From: Lineus longissimus
Taxonomy: Eukaryota; Nemertea; Pilidiophora; Heteronemertea; Lineidae
DNA length: 64,000 nucleotides
NCBI RefSeq assembly: GCF_910592395.1
Contig: NC_088310.1
Coordinates: forward strand, 11,541,501-11,605,500
Direction: 5' to 3'
Shown here: positions 1 to 11,006 of the stretch, one piece after another
Layout of the letters: every line of letters begins with the position of its first letter
How positions within the stretch are numbered: position 1 is the stretch's first letter
Made by a program: the position numbers and the translations under genes
The notes under the pieces: model-generated
Seen by the model: only the letters and a program-made list of their open reading frames with translations
The model's database searches: none
Told to the model about the DNA's origin: nothing

Positions 1-840
1 ATAACACCTTAATCATCTCGACGTGAGTTCTTAACGGATAAATTATATCTTGGGTATAACGGGCAACTGTATTTATATTCCAGGGCCGTATTTAGAGGGG
101 GAGGGGGGGGGGGGGTGGGTGCGGGCTGCTGGGGACATCACCAAATAGCATGTTTTTTTAATGCAGATTTGGGCCCTTTTGGGAAACAATTTGGTGTTCT
201 GCCCGCCCCCTGCCCCCACGACCAAAATGTTCAATACGGTCCTGTGTTCAGGTTAACAAGAGTGCAAACTCGTCCTCATGCAGCGGTCGATGCGAACACT
301 GTACCCCACCTTGTTCTGGCGATCGACACTTGGTCGCCACCTTAAAAATACTTTCTTCATCCAAGATTACACTCATCACCTAGGATATTATTACTGTTCG
401 TAACGAAAACACCGACTCCAGCGAATATGGTGAACGGTTTGGCCAGGAGGTCACCATCACCATTGTGCAAACTTAGATCACTCAGAGAGGCCAATGAAAA
501 CCACACATAATATGCGATACTGCTTTGCTTACTTTCTGACCTAAAACAGCCTCTTGCATAGTCGTGCGATATCTTTAGAGCGGACATTTCACAACATTTC
601 GTTGGCGCCAGAAAATCGACATTTCACAAATACAAATGACAGAAAATCGACGGACGTTTAATTTCGACAATCCACAGTAAGATTTATTAACTTTTTTCAA
701 CTGGTCGCCAAGAACGATAGTCGGTAGAAAAAGTTAGAACTCCCGAGGGATCGAAGCCAATTCGTGGTCGATCAGGCGTCGAACCATCAAAAAGGGCATA
801 CACTACATAATTTGTTCGGGGACGGTATTGTATTAAACCA
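1..840. other. Intergenic, upstream of the GPCR gene
   Basis: No supported gene. A 13-base G run lies at 103-115. The short ORFs here are unremarkable in composition and lack start context or splice sites. The 5' flank of the receptor gene (about 600-897) shows no clear TATA box or initiator that I can defend. Confidence 0.6.
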
Positions 841-897
841 GTGAGAGTTGATGAACAAGTGTATAGCACTTCTCTTATCTATTGGATTGAGACAAGT

Positions 898-1875
898 ATG
901 GCAAACACCGATGATCCTGGCTATACGAATGGTTCTGCTCATCTGTTTTTGTTGATCGGCTCCCGCTATGTGATGCCTACCATTGTTATTTTCGGATGTA
1001 TCAGCAACACATTTGTATTAGTTCTATTGTCTTTACCACGATATAGAAAGAATGTTAGTTGTTTTTATTTGCGCGTTCTTGCCTTTTTCGACACTCTCAC
1101 TTTGTTGGGTATCGGCTCAGTTATCATTGAAAACAGCATGAACACCATGGTGGAGATCTTTGGATACAGGTTCTGTGCGACCGTAAGTTTCGCGTCCAAC
1201 TTCACACCTGAAATGTCATCGTGGACCATTGTCGCTATTACCCTAACACGGTTTATAGCAGTTGTTTTCCCTTTAAAAGCGGCAGTTTGGGTTTCTCTGA
1301 AATCAGCAATGGTGTACCTATTGATACTTTTGATAGTGATGTTTTCTTTCGCCATTCCCGATTTAATCTTTAGTAGAGCAAAGCTCGGTGGCACATCCGA
1401 CCCTTGGCTGTGCGTAATAGATCTTCTGGAAGACACAGTCTACATTTATGATTTCTCACACTCAGTTTTATCTTTTATCCTACCATTTTTTCTTATACTT
1501 ATTTTGAATCTATACATTATGATTATAATAAAAAGAAGGAAATCTGACTTAAATCTATCGCAACAAAATATTGCAGGAAATAAGGATGATGCGACGGTCA
1601 TGCTGATGGTAATGGTTGTGACAGGGTTTTTCTTGTTTTCCACATTACCTTTTGTATTATTTTTTTTGTTTTGGCAACTTGTGCCGTTCTCTTTACCAAT
1701 CAAGCTCGTTAGAATGCAAAATATAGTTTACGTCATTGTTGTATTATTCCTTTCAATCAACTATTCCATCAACTTTTTCCTATATTTCATTACTAGTCGA
1801 CGATTTCGTCAGGATTTCTATTCAGTAATGCTGTGCAAGTTCGTACTGAAGACTAAAAAACATGCACTGAGATAA
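898..1875 (+). CDS. Class A (rhodopsin-type) G-protein-coupled receptor, intronless
   Basis: An intact 325-codon single-exon ORF encodes a seven-helix plasma-membrane receptor. I chose the ATG at 898 because it has A at -3 and G at +4; the reading frame is open further 5' but has no ATG there. The N-terminus is short with an N-glycosylation sequon (Asn11-Gly-Ser). TM1 spans about 24-46 with Asn37, TM2 about 56-77 with Asp65 (D2.50), TM3 about 94-117. Cys93 and Cys172 can form the ECL1/ECL2 disulfide. The DRY site is Thr-Arg-Phe (117-119), keeping the arginine. TM4 (136-154) lacks the usual Trp. TM5 has Pro196. TM6 has Pro251, but the CWxP Trp is Thr249. TM7 ends Asn292-Phe-Phe-Leu-Tyr296 instead of NPxxY, followed by a basic helix 8 (about 299-307). 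The TM7/helix 8 style resembles peptide-receptor-like invertebrate families (FMRFamide-R/GPR139-like); the ligand is unknown. No frameshift or stop is seen. Confidence 0.9.
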   Translation: MANTDDPGYTNGSAHLFLLIGSRYVMPTIVIFGCISNTFVLVLLSLPRYRKNVSCFYLRVLAFFDTLTLLGIGSVIIENSMNTMVEIFGYRFCATVSFASNFTPEMSSWTIVAITLTRFIAVVFPLKAAVWVSLKSAMVYLLILLIVMFSFAIPDLIFSRAKLGGTSDPWLCVIDLLEDTVYIYDFSHSVLSFILPFFLILILNLYIMIIIKRRKSDLNLSQQNIAGNKDDATVMLMVMVVTGFFLFSTLPFVLFFLFWQLVPFSLPIKLVRMQNIVYVIVVLFLSINYSINFFLYFITSRRFRQDFYSVMLCKFVLKTKKHALR

Positions 1876-4286
1876 AAGATAAAATCCAGGGATAGAAATG
1901 CATATATAAATTATGCGCTTACCAAATCTAATATTTTGAGTTAATTTTGAATTGATAATATGGCATTTCCATATGATTATCATTGTCGAGAAGTAACCTC
2001 ATTGTTTTTGAATGTTGGCGTTTTGTGTTGGTGAAAGTGGATGGAATTGATGAAAGCTGCTGGACAGGTTTAAACTATAATCAATAATGATTTCATGGTG
2101 CAGAATATAATGCTTATTTCCGATCACAATCCCGGACTCATGCAGTCGATCATCACTGGATGAGAAACATCATGGCAAAGGAAACTCCGTGAAATGATAT
2201 AAATTAAGGGGCCCTTCCACCTTGTGACGGTACAACCTAAACAAATAACTTAGACGAAACTCCTGGTATGATGGTGTGGAGTTATAGCAAGCAGTTCCTC
2301 TCGCTGACCGGCCGCTGAAGTAACGGTACTCAATACGTGTCCTAGCCAGCCGATGATAATCTTTTAGCATTGACCTTATGTGCACTCTTGAAATATTGTT
2401 TTTTGAGCTTTTGTCATAAAGTTACCATTTTGTTCCTAGCGATAATCAAAGCCCGGAAATAGAAACTCTGTTTTAATTCAACCAATTAGGTGTTTTTGGC
2501 CTGGGTGCATGACGCATGACTCAAACAACTAAGCCACGTGCAGAGTTAATTTGTTTCAAACCTTGCATGTACAATGTAGTTTGATATTGGTCCTAAGCAC
2601 GTCAAGAAGTTATTTTATCTCTATGGGAGGATGCGCAACGGCATTTTGTCGCGTGAGCATTTTGTGACGCCTTTCGTAAAAATAGTGCATACAAATATTA
2701 TAAAAAATGGTATCTATTGACCAAGAGTGTTGGCAACTTTAAATTGGGTCTTAATTTCTAGACATTTAAAAACGTTTCGTGGAGAAATGTGGTATTTAGT
2801 TGCTGTATGAAGTTTTACTACTACTGTGTTGTTTTGGGTTTAAATGGTTAGAGGAAAGGGTATTCATGATCATTGATCCGTGAACAGTATCAGCTGACGA
2901 GCGAGCGGGCCGACCACAGCTTGGTTTCTTCCGAACCCAACAGAGGGCTTCAAAGGTCATGCCGTCTGCGTTTATAAGCCTCGTGACAGGTTTTATATTT
3001 TCGCAGGTTTGTGGATGCGCGTTGCTCTTATCAGAGGCACTATTGATTACACGTGGTGGATATTTGTGTGTTGATATACTAGATTCGATGTGGCAACTAC
3101 GGATATCCGGCCTGCGGGGTTGACATGAGAGATTTTAGAATAACCTAAGCGTTACATATAAAAAGTACTATTGGGTTGAGCCTGGTACATGCGGATTATA
3201 TTTCATTACTGGAATAACTCGATCCTTTCTTTGGATATATCTTGGAGGGAATGAGAGTCCATTGACAAGACAGAGGTAAGGTTATTCATGTGCTCAGTTT
3301 TTGATTTAAAAAAGACATGATATGATATTCACCCAAGGTACATGAAATCGCGAGATGATTAATCATTGTTTTCTGCCCCAATATTTTCTGCTTCACTGAA
3401 CCATGTCAATCACCATTTCCGATGCTGCCGTGAAATTCTCGATTTAATGGAAGTTGGGCCAAAGACAATAAAAGGCCACATGGAACCATGTCCAAACACA
3501 CGACAGACGAATTTAGCGATAATCTCCGACAGGAGCTAGTAGCAGCTACTCCATATCCCGATTCCTCCTCCTGTCTTCTCTGCCCTAAGAAGTTTTTTCG
3601 TTGCAAACTATTTTGAAGAGGCAACATTGAGGATCAACTTCTTTCACTTGCGTTCTACCGCGAAGGAGTATGGCATGCAGTACGACCTGGTGCAAGCGGT
3701 GTTGGGTATATGTGACTGGGGTTATTTTCACTTTATCGTATGCACATTGGCCGACAGCTGCTTGTAAAGCCAAACTCACGAGGATTTCAAATGTTTGGTC
3801 AATCTATGTGTTCAGTTTTTTCTGATGATACTAGCATAAATGCCAAATCATACGCGATTAAATCATAACACATCTCAGACACTCAATTAAGAGAGTAGCT
3901 TCACAGCAAGAATGGAACCTTACTGAAATATGTTGAGAAACAAATCGGCAGAACGGAATTGGTTTGTGACAGTACCATGAAAATCCCGCATTGAAGTGTT
4001 AATCCGAATTAGGTAGATCCCTACTATAGCCTCGGTTTCATTAATGATCACCTTTTCAGGCTCCATATTTGCAATAAATTTTGTGGCGGGTGGTACTCAA
4101 ACCGAGGTTTGCATCTCGCGATTTCGCATGATAAGCCATTTCTGACTATACTGAATCGCTTTCTTTATCAAGTGACCTGTTGAATCGAAGCCTAATTTAC
4201 TGATTCCATGGAAATAATAACGGCGTGATTAAAGCCCATGCCGATCCACCGTCGTTGTGCGTTTATCCATCCGTCACCGCCGATAA
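1876..4286. other. Intergenic, no gene recognised
   Basis: About 2.4 kb 3' of the GPCR. I see no AATAAA close to the stop codon, only AT-rich sequence. ORFs are short and on both strands, without homology I recognise. A TTTATAAGCC TATA-like string near 2970 follows a TCAAAGGTCA nuclear-receptor-type half-site near 2950, but no coding start follows convincingly. Confidence 0.5.
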
Positions 4287-4298
4287 CCCCCCCCCCCC
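4287..4298. repeat. Poly(C) tract, 12 bases
   Basis: Uninterrupted C run, one of at least ten G/C homopolymers of 12 or more bases in the window. Confidence 0.95.
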
Positions 4299-4766
4299 AG
4301 ATCGGCCGTCAGAAGGGCTGTTACTCTATCGGTAGTCTTCTTGCATTCCCTTCCTTTCCCACGCGTCCATGTCGCAACAACACTAACATTACACTCACTC
4401 GTGGTTGTCGCACGAGACACGCACTGAAAGCCACTAACCTGATCCTGAGATTGGCACTATCAATTCAGACCATCATTCAATTACTTTGTTGGTGATGGTG
4501 TGTCCGACGGATATCCTGGCCCTTTGTGTCGGCGGCGAAAGGAGGAGACTTTAGGACTGATATTCACCGCCGATAATTCGGCATGTCAAAGCCTTGTAGG
4601 TGACAAAATGGTTTTGTCATGTACAGTGCATTGCCTGTACACCCTTACGTCAGGTCATTAGCGTCAGATAATTGTTTACAAACTTTGCCATGTTTGCGTT
4701 GGTATAGGAAATGTAGCTACATACAGAGTACGATTCTCACCGGGGATACTCGCCAATATCATCCCT

Positions 4767-4888
4767 ATCTCTTAGTAGTTGTGATAAGCGAGAGAGGGTT
4801 AAGCTTTGCCTGATGTCGCTTCTTTATATCTCTTATTAGTTGTGATGAGCGAGAGAGGGTTAAGCTTTGCCTGATGTTGCTTCTTTAC
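4767..4888. repeat. Tandem duplication, period 61 bp, two copies
   Basis: The unit starting ATCTCTTAGTAGTTGTGATA at 4767 recurs at 4828 with a few substitutions; both contain GAGAGAGGGTTAAGCTTTGC. This is a short recent duplication with no coding content. Confidence 0.9.
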
Positions 4889-5252
4889 CACAGGTTTCAT
4901 TCATCGCAAGATGTGGGTGGTAGAATTTCGCATTTAGTGAACTTATGAAACACTCACGGACTCCGATGATTACGACGTTCGAATTACTGTCACCAGACAT
5001 GCCCGAACACATGGCATATACATTATACAAGCAAAGCTTTCGTTTTCGTCAATAGTGTCACGAAGAGCTTATCAAAAACCTACTCCGTCTCGTTTTTTAT
5101 AGCATCGAACATAGACTAACAACATTAGTCACCACGTGGAGGCGTATTGTCCATACAGGGGACATCATTCATTACTTAGTAGTTTATTTTGGTTATCCAC
5201 GACATTATTTTGCCGAGGCAAGATCTTTCCTCGGAATGAACTGATGACTTCT
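4889..5252. other. Intergenic, nothing recognised
   Basis: No ORF, RNA gene or repeat that I can support between the 61-bp duplication and the TAA microsatellite. Confidence 0.5.
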
Positions 5253-5340
5253 GTAATAATAACAATAATACTAATAATAATAATACTAATAATAATAATA
5301 CTAATAATAAAAATAATATAATAATAATAATAATGATATA

Positions 5341-5406
<66 letters not shown>
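5253..5406. repeat. (TAA)n / (TTA)n microsatellite
   Basis: About 150 bp of TAA/AAT triplets with occasional ACT, ATG and AAAA interruptions. It creates apparent ORFs of poly-Tyr, poly-Ile and poly-Leu on the minus strand that are not genes. Confidence 0.97.
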
Positions 5407-5412
<6 letters not shown>

Positions 5413-5542
5413 GTATGTTGTATACGGCAAAAAGAGACTGTTGCTGACCGGTAAGTATAATATTTCGTGATAGTTCCATATATGTTTAAGTTCCAGATTT
5501 CTGGCAGTATATATAGCCACTATTTCCCAGTTCCCACTCGCC

Positions 5543-5562
5543 GGGGGGGGGGGGGAGGGGGG
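5543..5562. repeat. Poly(G) tract with one A
   Basis: Thirteen G, one A and six G. A homopolymer-type low-complexity site. Confidence 0.95.
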
Positions 5563-6477
5563 TCGAGACTCTTAGTTGAGCATTGCCGCGTTTGCCGAGG
5601 AACACTGGTGTACGGTACGTAACTGAAATACTTCCTTGTGTGGCAAGTGTTTGTTCACAAACAGAGGTATTATATGCTTTACAAAAAAGTCACTTATGTG
5701 TGCATATAACTCACTTACTTCATGGAATTTAATAACCTAACTTTACTTGAGCAATTAAGACATATAATTCAACACCATGATCTCATCAACAATTCTTGAT
5801 TATCTGTTTAAGATTTTATGTAAAAAATAAAATAATCACAACAAGTTGAGAATATTTGGCCACATGACAAATGCATGATGTGCAATGTGACCAAAAATTA
5901 TCAAGGTTTTTTGTGATTATTTTTCTCGTACATGCAGTCTAAAGACAGATAAATTTGAACTGTAAAGAAGTGTGCATCAGTCAGTGACATTTTTTTTACA
6001 GCACTCTGAATGTAAAATACTATTGCCTTTCATTTGGGGATTGGACATCATCCATCCGGGATGTAGCGCTGTTCAAGACATGAAAGTCACTAGTCACTGT
6101 GATGATTGGGTAATATTACACTTGAAAGTGTGTTTGATGATGTTGCCCCTAGTGACAATCGAAATAAATGTATATAGTTATGACACAACACTGCACTGTG
6201 TGTGGCAAACTATTGCCTTTTTATGTCGAGTATAGTCCCAGCTCGATCATAATCAACTATGAATCAAGAAACTATAAGAAAATGAAGCTGCATTAACTGG
6301 GATCCTATAGGGATACATTGCCGAATAACTTAGCACTAGGTTGAACGGTACGCCGAGGCTAATTAAATCACATATATACAACATCACAAAGTCCACTCGA
6401 TATCGCACACATTAGTAGAGGGGCAGTCCAATTCGTCATCCTATTCATACTTCCTCATGGATTTCATAAAGGAATGG
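5563..6477. other. Intergenic, no gene recognised
   Basis: AT-rich DNA without convincing ORFs or repeats. A short + strand ORF at 5972-6235 has no recognisable motif. Confidence 0.5.
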
Positions 6478-6965
6478 GCGGCTTTTTACTGCAATATGTT
6501 TGATCTTCTGCTTCATCAGTTAACTATTTTTCTAAACGTGTTTGATGCATTTCCAATTTTCTTTCAGCTCCTAGATAGTAGAAAAACGCGTTATTCGTTT
6601 TAGTACGCACGATTGCCAGTCCTGGCGCTAAAAAACTTTCCCGCCATATATCGGAGTTCACATTACCCCGCTATTACGACGCGCCGTCATTTCCAATATC
6701 GTCGCAGTAGCGGGGTAATCAAGTGCCATCAGCGTGACATCGGAAAAATCGATATGTACACCAAGATATCACAGGGTAGATCCACGGCTCCAGGAAGCGC
6801 CTTACTAGTGCATCGTTCCACATGGAAAGTTTCGACGGAAGGAGAGCTAACTCATCGGAGTCAATATCGGAAGAGCGTGATAATTCAGTCAGATTTTGAA
6901 TTTTCCCTTTTTTGACAATTTGTTGATGGGAACTACTAGAATAGGAGGTGACTTGGCAGCAGACC
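6478..6965 (+). repeat. Repeat family F, copy A (about 490 bp)
   Basis: Interspersed repeat, also present as copy C (about 53960-54476, opposite orientation), a partial copy B (about 23880-24105) and a rearranged copy D (7010-8425). Here it reads from GCGGCTTTTTACTGCAATAT to GGAGGTGACTTGGCAGC. Shared blocks include GTGGAACGATGCACTAGTAA (in reverse complement) and an internal hairpin at 6663-6720. It has no coding capacity that I recognise, so it is probably a non-autonomous DNA element or SINE-like unit; I could not define its target duplication. Confidence 0.8.
6663..6720. repeat. Imperfect hairpin inside repeat F copy A
   Basis: ATTACCCCGCTATTACGACG at 6663-6682 pairs with CGTCGCAGTAGCGGGGTAAT at 6701-6720 (about 18 of 20 positions) around an 18-base loop. 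The equivalent segment is recognisable but more decayed in copy C. Confidence 0.85.
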
Positions 6966-7009
6966 AATGGTCCTTTAACTAGCGTTATTGTAGCGGTTTA
7001 AAGGACCAT

Positions 7010-8425
7010 AGGCATTATCAAGCTGTCGGCTGCCCGGCCAGTAACCTCCTATTCTACATAAGTAGTTTACATAAAAAAATAGCACAAAAAGGAAGAATTC
7101 AAAAATCTGACTCAATTATCATGCTCTTCCAATGTTTGTCCGATTTGACCGGGTGTATAAAAACAAAGACCTAAGACCCAATACCCAAGACCTAAGACAT
7201 AAGACCTCTGAAAATCTGAAAATCTCTAAAACAAAGACCTAAGACCTAAAAAAGGAAGACCCCATCAGGTAAAAAAGGAAGACCCGTGCAAAAACTCAGT
7301 GAAGGCATTGAAATATTTCCTTCAAATTTCATAGGCATGTTCTACTAATCAATACCCAACTCCCCTGAGAAAATCAAAGAAATTGATCCAACCGTTACTT
7401 GCCTACAGGGCGTGATAGAAAAATTCTGAGATAAAAAAGGAAGACCCCATCAGGTAAAAAAGGAAGACCCTTGGAAAAAGTAATAGAAGGCATTGAAATA
7501 TTTCCTTCAAATTTCATAGGCATGTTTTAATAATCAATACCAAACTCTCCTGAGAAAATCAAAGAAATCGATCCAACCGTTACTTGCCTAATACGATTTT
7601 TTGCAGGCATTGAATGCCTTATGCGATTTTTTTGCAAGGGTCTTCCTTTTTTTTCCTGATAGGGTCTTCCTTTTTTACCTCAGAATTGTTCCGTCACGCC
7701 CTCTAGGCAAGTAACGGTTGGATCGATTTCTTTGATTTTCTCAGGAGAGTTTGGTATTGATTAGTAAAACATGCCTGTGAAATTTGAAGGAAATATTTCA
7801 ATGCTTTCACCGAGTTTTTGCAAGGGTCTTCCTTTTTTACCTGATGGGTCTTCCTTTTTTACCTCAGAATTTTTCTGTCACGCCCTGTAGGCAAGTAACG
7901 GTTGGATCGATTTCTTTGATTTTTTCTCAGGAAAGTTGGATATTGATTAGTAGAACATGCCTATGAAATTTGAAGGAAATATTTCAATGCCTTCACCGAG
8001 TTTTTGCAAGGGTCTTCCTTTTTTACCTGATGGGTTCTTCCTTTTTTAGGTCTTAGGTCTTTGTTTTAGAGATTTTCAGATTTTCAGAGGTCTTATGTCT
8101 TATGTCTTGGGTCTTGGGTCTTAGGTCTTTGTTTTTTATACACCCGATTTGACCCGAGTTATTTCTCCATGCGTCGACCCTCTCCATGTGGAACGATGCA
8201 CTGGTAAGGTGCTCCGTGGAGCTAGGATCTACCCTTTGACGTCATGGTACTGATATCAGCACCAAGATACCGTTCTTACTCGGGTCAAATCGGAGTCAAC
8301 ATCGGAAAAGCGTGATAATTCAGTCGAATTCTTCCTTTTATTGTGCAATTTGTTGATGGAAACTACTAAGAATAGGAGGTGACTGGGCAGCCGACAGCTT
8401 GGTGATATTGCCCTTAACAAGACAA
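7010..8425. mobile_element. Rearranged repeat F copy D, interrupted by a younger palindromic element
   Basis: Left arm 7010-7150 (starting near CAAGCTGTCGGCTGCC) and right arm about 8277-8425 are inverted copies of the same F-family end, so D is a foldback version of F. Between them 8155-8265 matches the F interior (GGAACGATGCACTGGTAAGG). The left arm is split by the 995-bp element at 7151-8145; removing that element and one 9-bp duplication restores the sequence seen in the intact right arm and in copy C. Copy A lies 45 bp upstream in inverted orientation relative to the left arm. Confidence 0.8.
7151..8145. mobile_element. Palindromic (foldback) DNA element with exact 9-bp target duplication, Mutator-like
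   Basis: The 995-bp element begins GGGTGTATAAAAACAAAGAC and ends with the inverted form (TTTTTTATACACCC). It is flanked on both sides by GATTTGACC (7142-7150 and 8146-8154). The arms are long inverted repeats of about 460-490 bp meeting near 7612. Each arm holds an outer AAGACCTAAG-rich array and two direct copies of a roughly 185-bp unit (starts near 7254 and 7439 in the left arm) containing GGAAGACCCCATCAGG and GATCCAACCGTTACTTGCCT. No ORF encodes a transposase, so it would be non-autonomous. A 9-bp duplication with long terminal inverted repeats is typical of Mutator-like elements; the superfamily assignment is inference. Confidence 0.85.
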
Positions 8426-10549
8426 ATTGTCCTTGAACATAAGATATAAAATTGTTAGTAGTAGTTGTGGATGTGGGTATAGTGGGTATAAATTACCGGA
8501 AGGAAAGTGGATGATTAACGCCGTATCAGCATTACTCATCACTCGAGGCGCTTCCGTCATGTTACCTCCTGACTTTCACAAGCCTTGATTCGAACTTCTT
8601 CTCAATACTCGACATTTATCGACCAAAGCGATTTTCATCGAAGGTCAACAGCTGACGGCAAATCTATAGTCGTCTATGTCAAATAGCATTATAGGCAAGT
8701 TTCCCTAGGGAACTTAAAGTATCGATCTTTGTCTGGGGGCGAAGCCTTTGTGGTAGGAATATCAATCTTGTAATAGCCAATCCAAGATTAGAAGGCAAAC
8801 AAATCGTCATGTTTCTATGCAAAGTATACTAATCGTATACAAAGTTCAGCTAACTCTTTAATAATACCACTAGGGAGGTTAAGATCGGGGACTTATCACG
8901 GCTCCTCTGGACTCGGTGTTCCAAGCAGCACAATCCATTCACATCTTTTGCAACTCGGCCAGTTTGTCGAGGTGTTGCAAAACAGTTGGCTCACGCCTTA
9001 TCCGATACGAAAATTACCAGATTCTAATTAATATTTGACACATCGTCTCGGCGGAGAATCTGTTTGATGGGTGTCCAAGCAATTTACTAAAACACAATAT
9101 GGGTGATGGCATCGCACCAGCTTACATTCCCGTAACGCCTCCACGGTGATATATTCAATGCGGTTCAATTTCCACAAGCCGTGAACCTCAGAATAGTGAG
9201 TGTGAGATCAATCTTCGTGGCAACTTTCAAATGAAAGTCATCCTACCGAGGGCATGCAGATGTGACATTCCACTAATGCCATATTACATACATTTTTTCG
9301 AGGTTTTCCAATTTCGATCAACTCTTAAATAGTAGACTTTTTGTGTTCTTACCCCGCGCGATCTGGCGCGGGAAACCCTTCATTTTCCCGCCGGCCGAGT
9401 GCACCCGAGGCTGAAACACGACCCAACCTTTTTTCCCCTGTCGTCGTTGCGAGTTATCGATCATCTTCACCGTCACGGTGAAGAATTCTAATCTACATGT
9501 TACCTCCGCGTAGTGCGTCATCGGTTCATCGACCCACGCGATGATAATCGGGCTGCGTGTACTCCCCAGGGGTCCGAATTTCCTAAACTATAGGCTTTTT
9601 TCGGACGTACAATTGTAGGAGAATTATCAATGTCTTTTTGGACTGCTGTGCAAAAACTACAGGGCCGATTTAATTCTTCAAAGTAAATCAATTTTCGGAC
9701 ATTTTGGATTTTCACATTTCATGATCAATAACCGTGGTAATATTTTTTTGGTATGTATTCGTGTACACTGAATTAGTGCAGTGATTTTGACATTTTTTCC
9801 GTTGCACTGTCTATTTTTGGATGGATTTTTTTACGAAAACGATATCAGGTAATTTTTTTCATAAATGTCTTCAAAAGTGCCAAGTTTCTTTTGAAAAAAT
9901 CGTTCCCGGCCCAACACCCGAAAAAAATAAAGCAAATGGCTCGAATGAAGAAAAAAAGATGGAAATTGCGTTAGGTCCCACGGTTATAGTTTGAAAAAAT
10001 AACGTTGAAGAAAAAACAACGTTGAAGAAATCGCCCCAGTAGGATTTTTAAGGCTTTTGGTAATTCTGGTCGATTATGAATCCTCTTGACTTTTACCCAT
10101 TCGAAATTCACCACCCACCACACTATGTGATATCTTCTCAAATATTATGTGATGTTGAGAAAAGTGAAGAAAATGTTAGCTTCTCTGTCTTCATCTCAGT
10201 AACTGCTCAACTGTCCACTTATGGTTAAAACGATATTAATAAAGATTTCTTCTACCAGATTAATAGTCAAGAATGAATACTAGAATGCGTTGGGTTCTCA
10301 TATATATATATTTGTTTATGCGATTAATTTTGTTAAAATCTTGTTAGTATGCAAATTCTGTCGAAACTACATGTGAGACAATTGCCAACTAATTTATTTC
10401 AGCTACTCGGTATTCTCTGCTTATTATAATCACCGTGACTGAAAGTGCTGGAATAGGATTTATTTCAAGGACAGTACCGTTCGAGGTAATCTTACTATAA
10501 AATAATCAACTATATTATTAGTGGTCTCCATGTCAACGGCACACTTGTA
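8426..10549. other. Intergenic, no gene recognised
   Basis: No convincing coding region. A GC-richer patch at 9340-9570 contains paired E2F-like sites (separate entry). The minus-strand ORFs 9318-9521 and 9518-9715 have no recognisable motif. Confidence 0.5.
9365..9392. promoter_or_regulatory. Inverted pair of E2F-like sites
   Basis: GGCGCGGGAAA at 9365-9375 and TTTTCCCGCC at 9383-9392 are opposite-facing matches to the E2F core (TTTSSCGC) with 7 bp between them, in locally GC-rich DNA. No downstream gene is identified, so function is speculative. Confidence 0.3.
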
Positions 10550-10578
10550 CAGTCGTGACCGAAAGTTTACATACACCT
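10550..10578 (+). mobile_element. Solo Tc1/mariner-type terminal inverted repeat
   Basis: CAGTCGTGACCGAAAGTTTA followed by CATACACCT, preceded by the dinucleotide TA at 10548-10549. This matches the terminal style of Tc1-like elements (CAGT start, AGTTTACATACAC core as in Sleeping Beauty-type ends). I found no matching inverted end or transposase ORF downstream, so the element is truncated or its other end is degraded. Confidence 0.65.
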
Positions 10579-10763
10579 CAATTGTTTCGAATAAACTTCT
10601 TACCAAAATCCTTTTGATAAGATGATGAGAGGTCATACATATTCTCTCTATGGTTACATGCAGAAATGACATTGCATGGAAAATATAATGAGAATATCAC
10701 AATAACAAAATAACAAAATATCTCGGAAAATCTTTCAGATCATGCAGATCATCATAATCTTAG

Positions 10764-11006
10764 AACAGAATCGTACTCCGTTCCATTCGCTGACTCTCTG
10801 TGAGAATACATAAGAAAAGTTGACCGCTTTGTTGATACAGCAAAAAATTAAATATACGAGATTTAATGCGATTTTTGTTTCTATAATGACAAATCGTCGG
10901 TGACTATCTTTTTGATGTTTGATGTGTGGGATCTTTCAAGGTTCAAGTAACTTTCGAGTTGCTGAAGTAGGGACTTTACAGACGGTCAAGAGTACGATTC
11001 TGTTCC
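10764..11006. repeat. Short inverted repeat, about 17-bp arms
   Basis: AACAGAATCGTACTCCGTTCC near 10764 is the near reverse complement of AGAGTACGATTCTGTTCCG near 10988. The arms enclose about 200 bp of AT-rich DNA; possibly a degraded MITE. No ORF is associated. Confidence 0.5.

Noticed and set aside
1065-1703. Minus-strand ORFs of 123 and 85 codons
   Set aside because: Antisense shadows of the GPCR coding sequence.
5165-5520. Minus-strand ORFs rich in Tyr, Ile or Leu
   Set aside because: Translations of the TAA microsatellite; no flanking coding signal.
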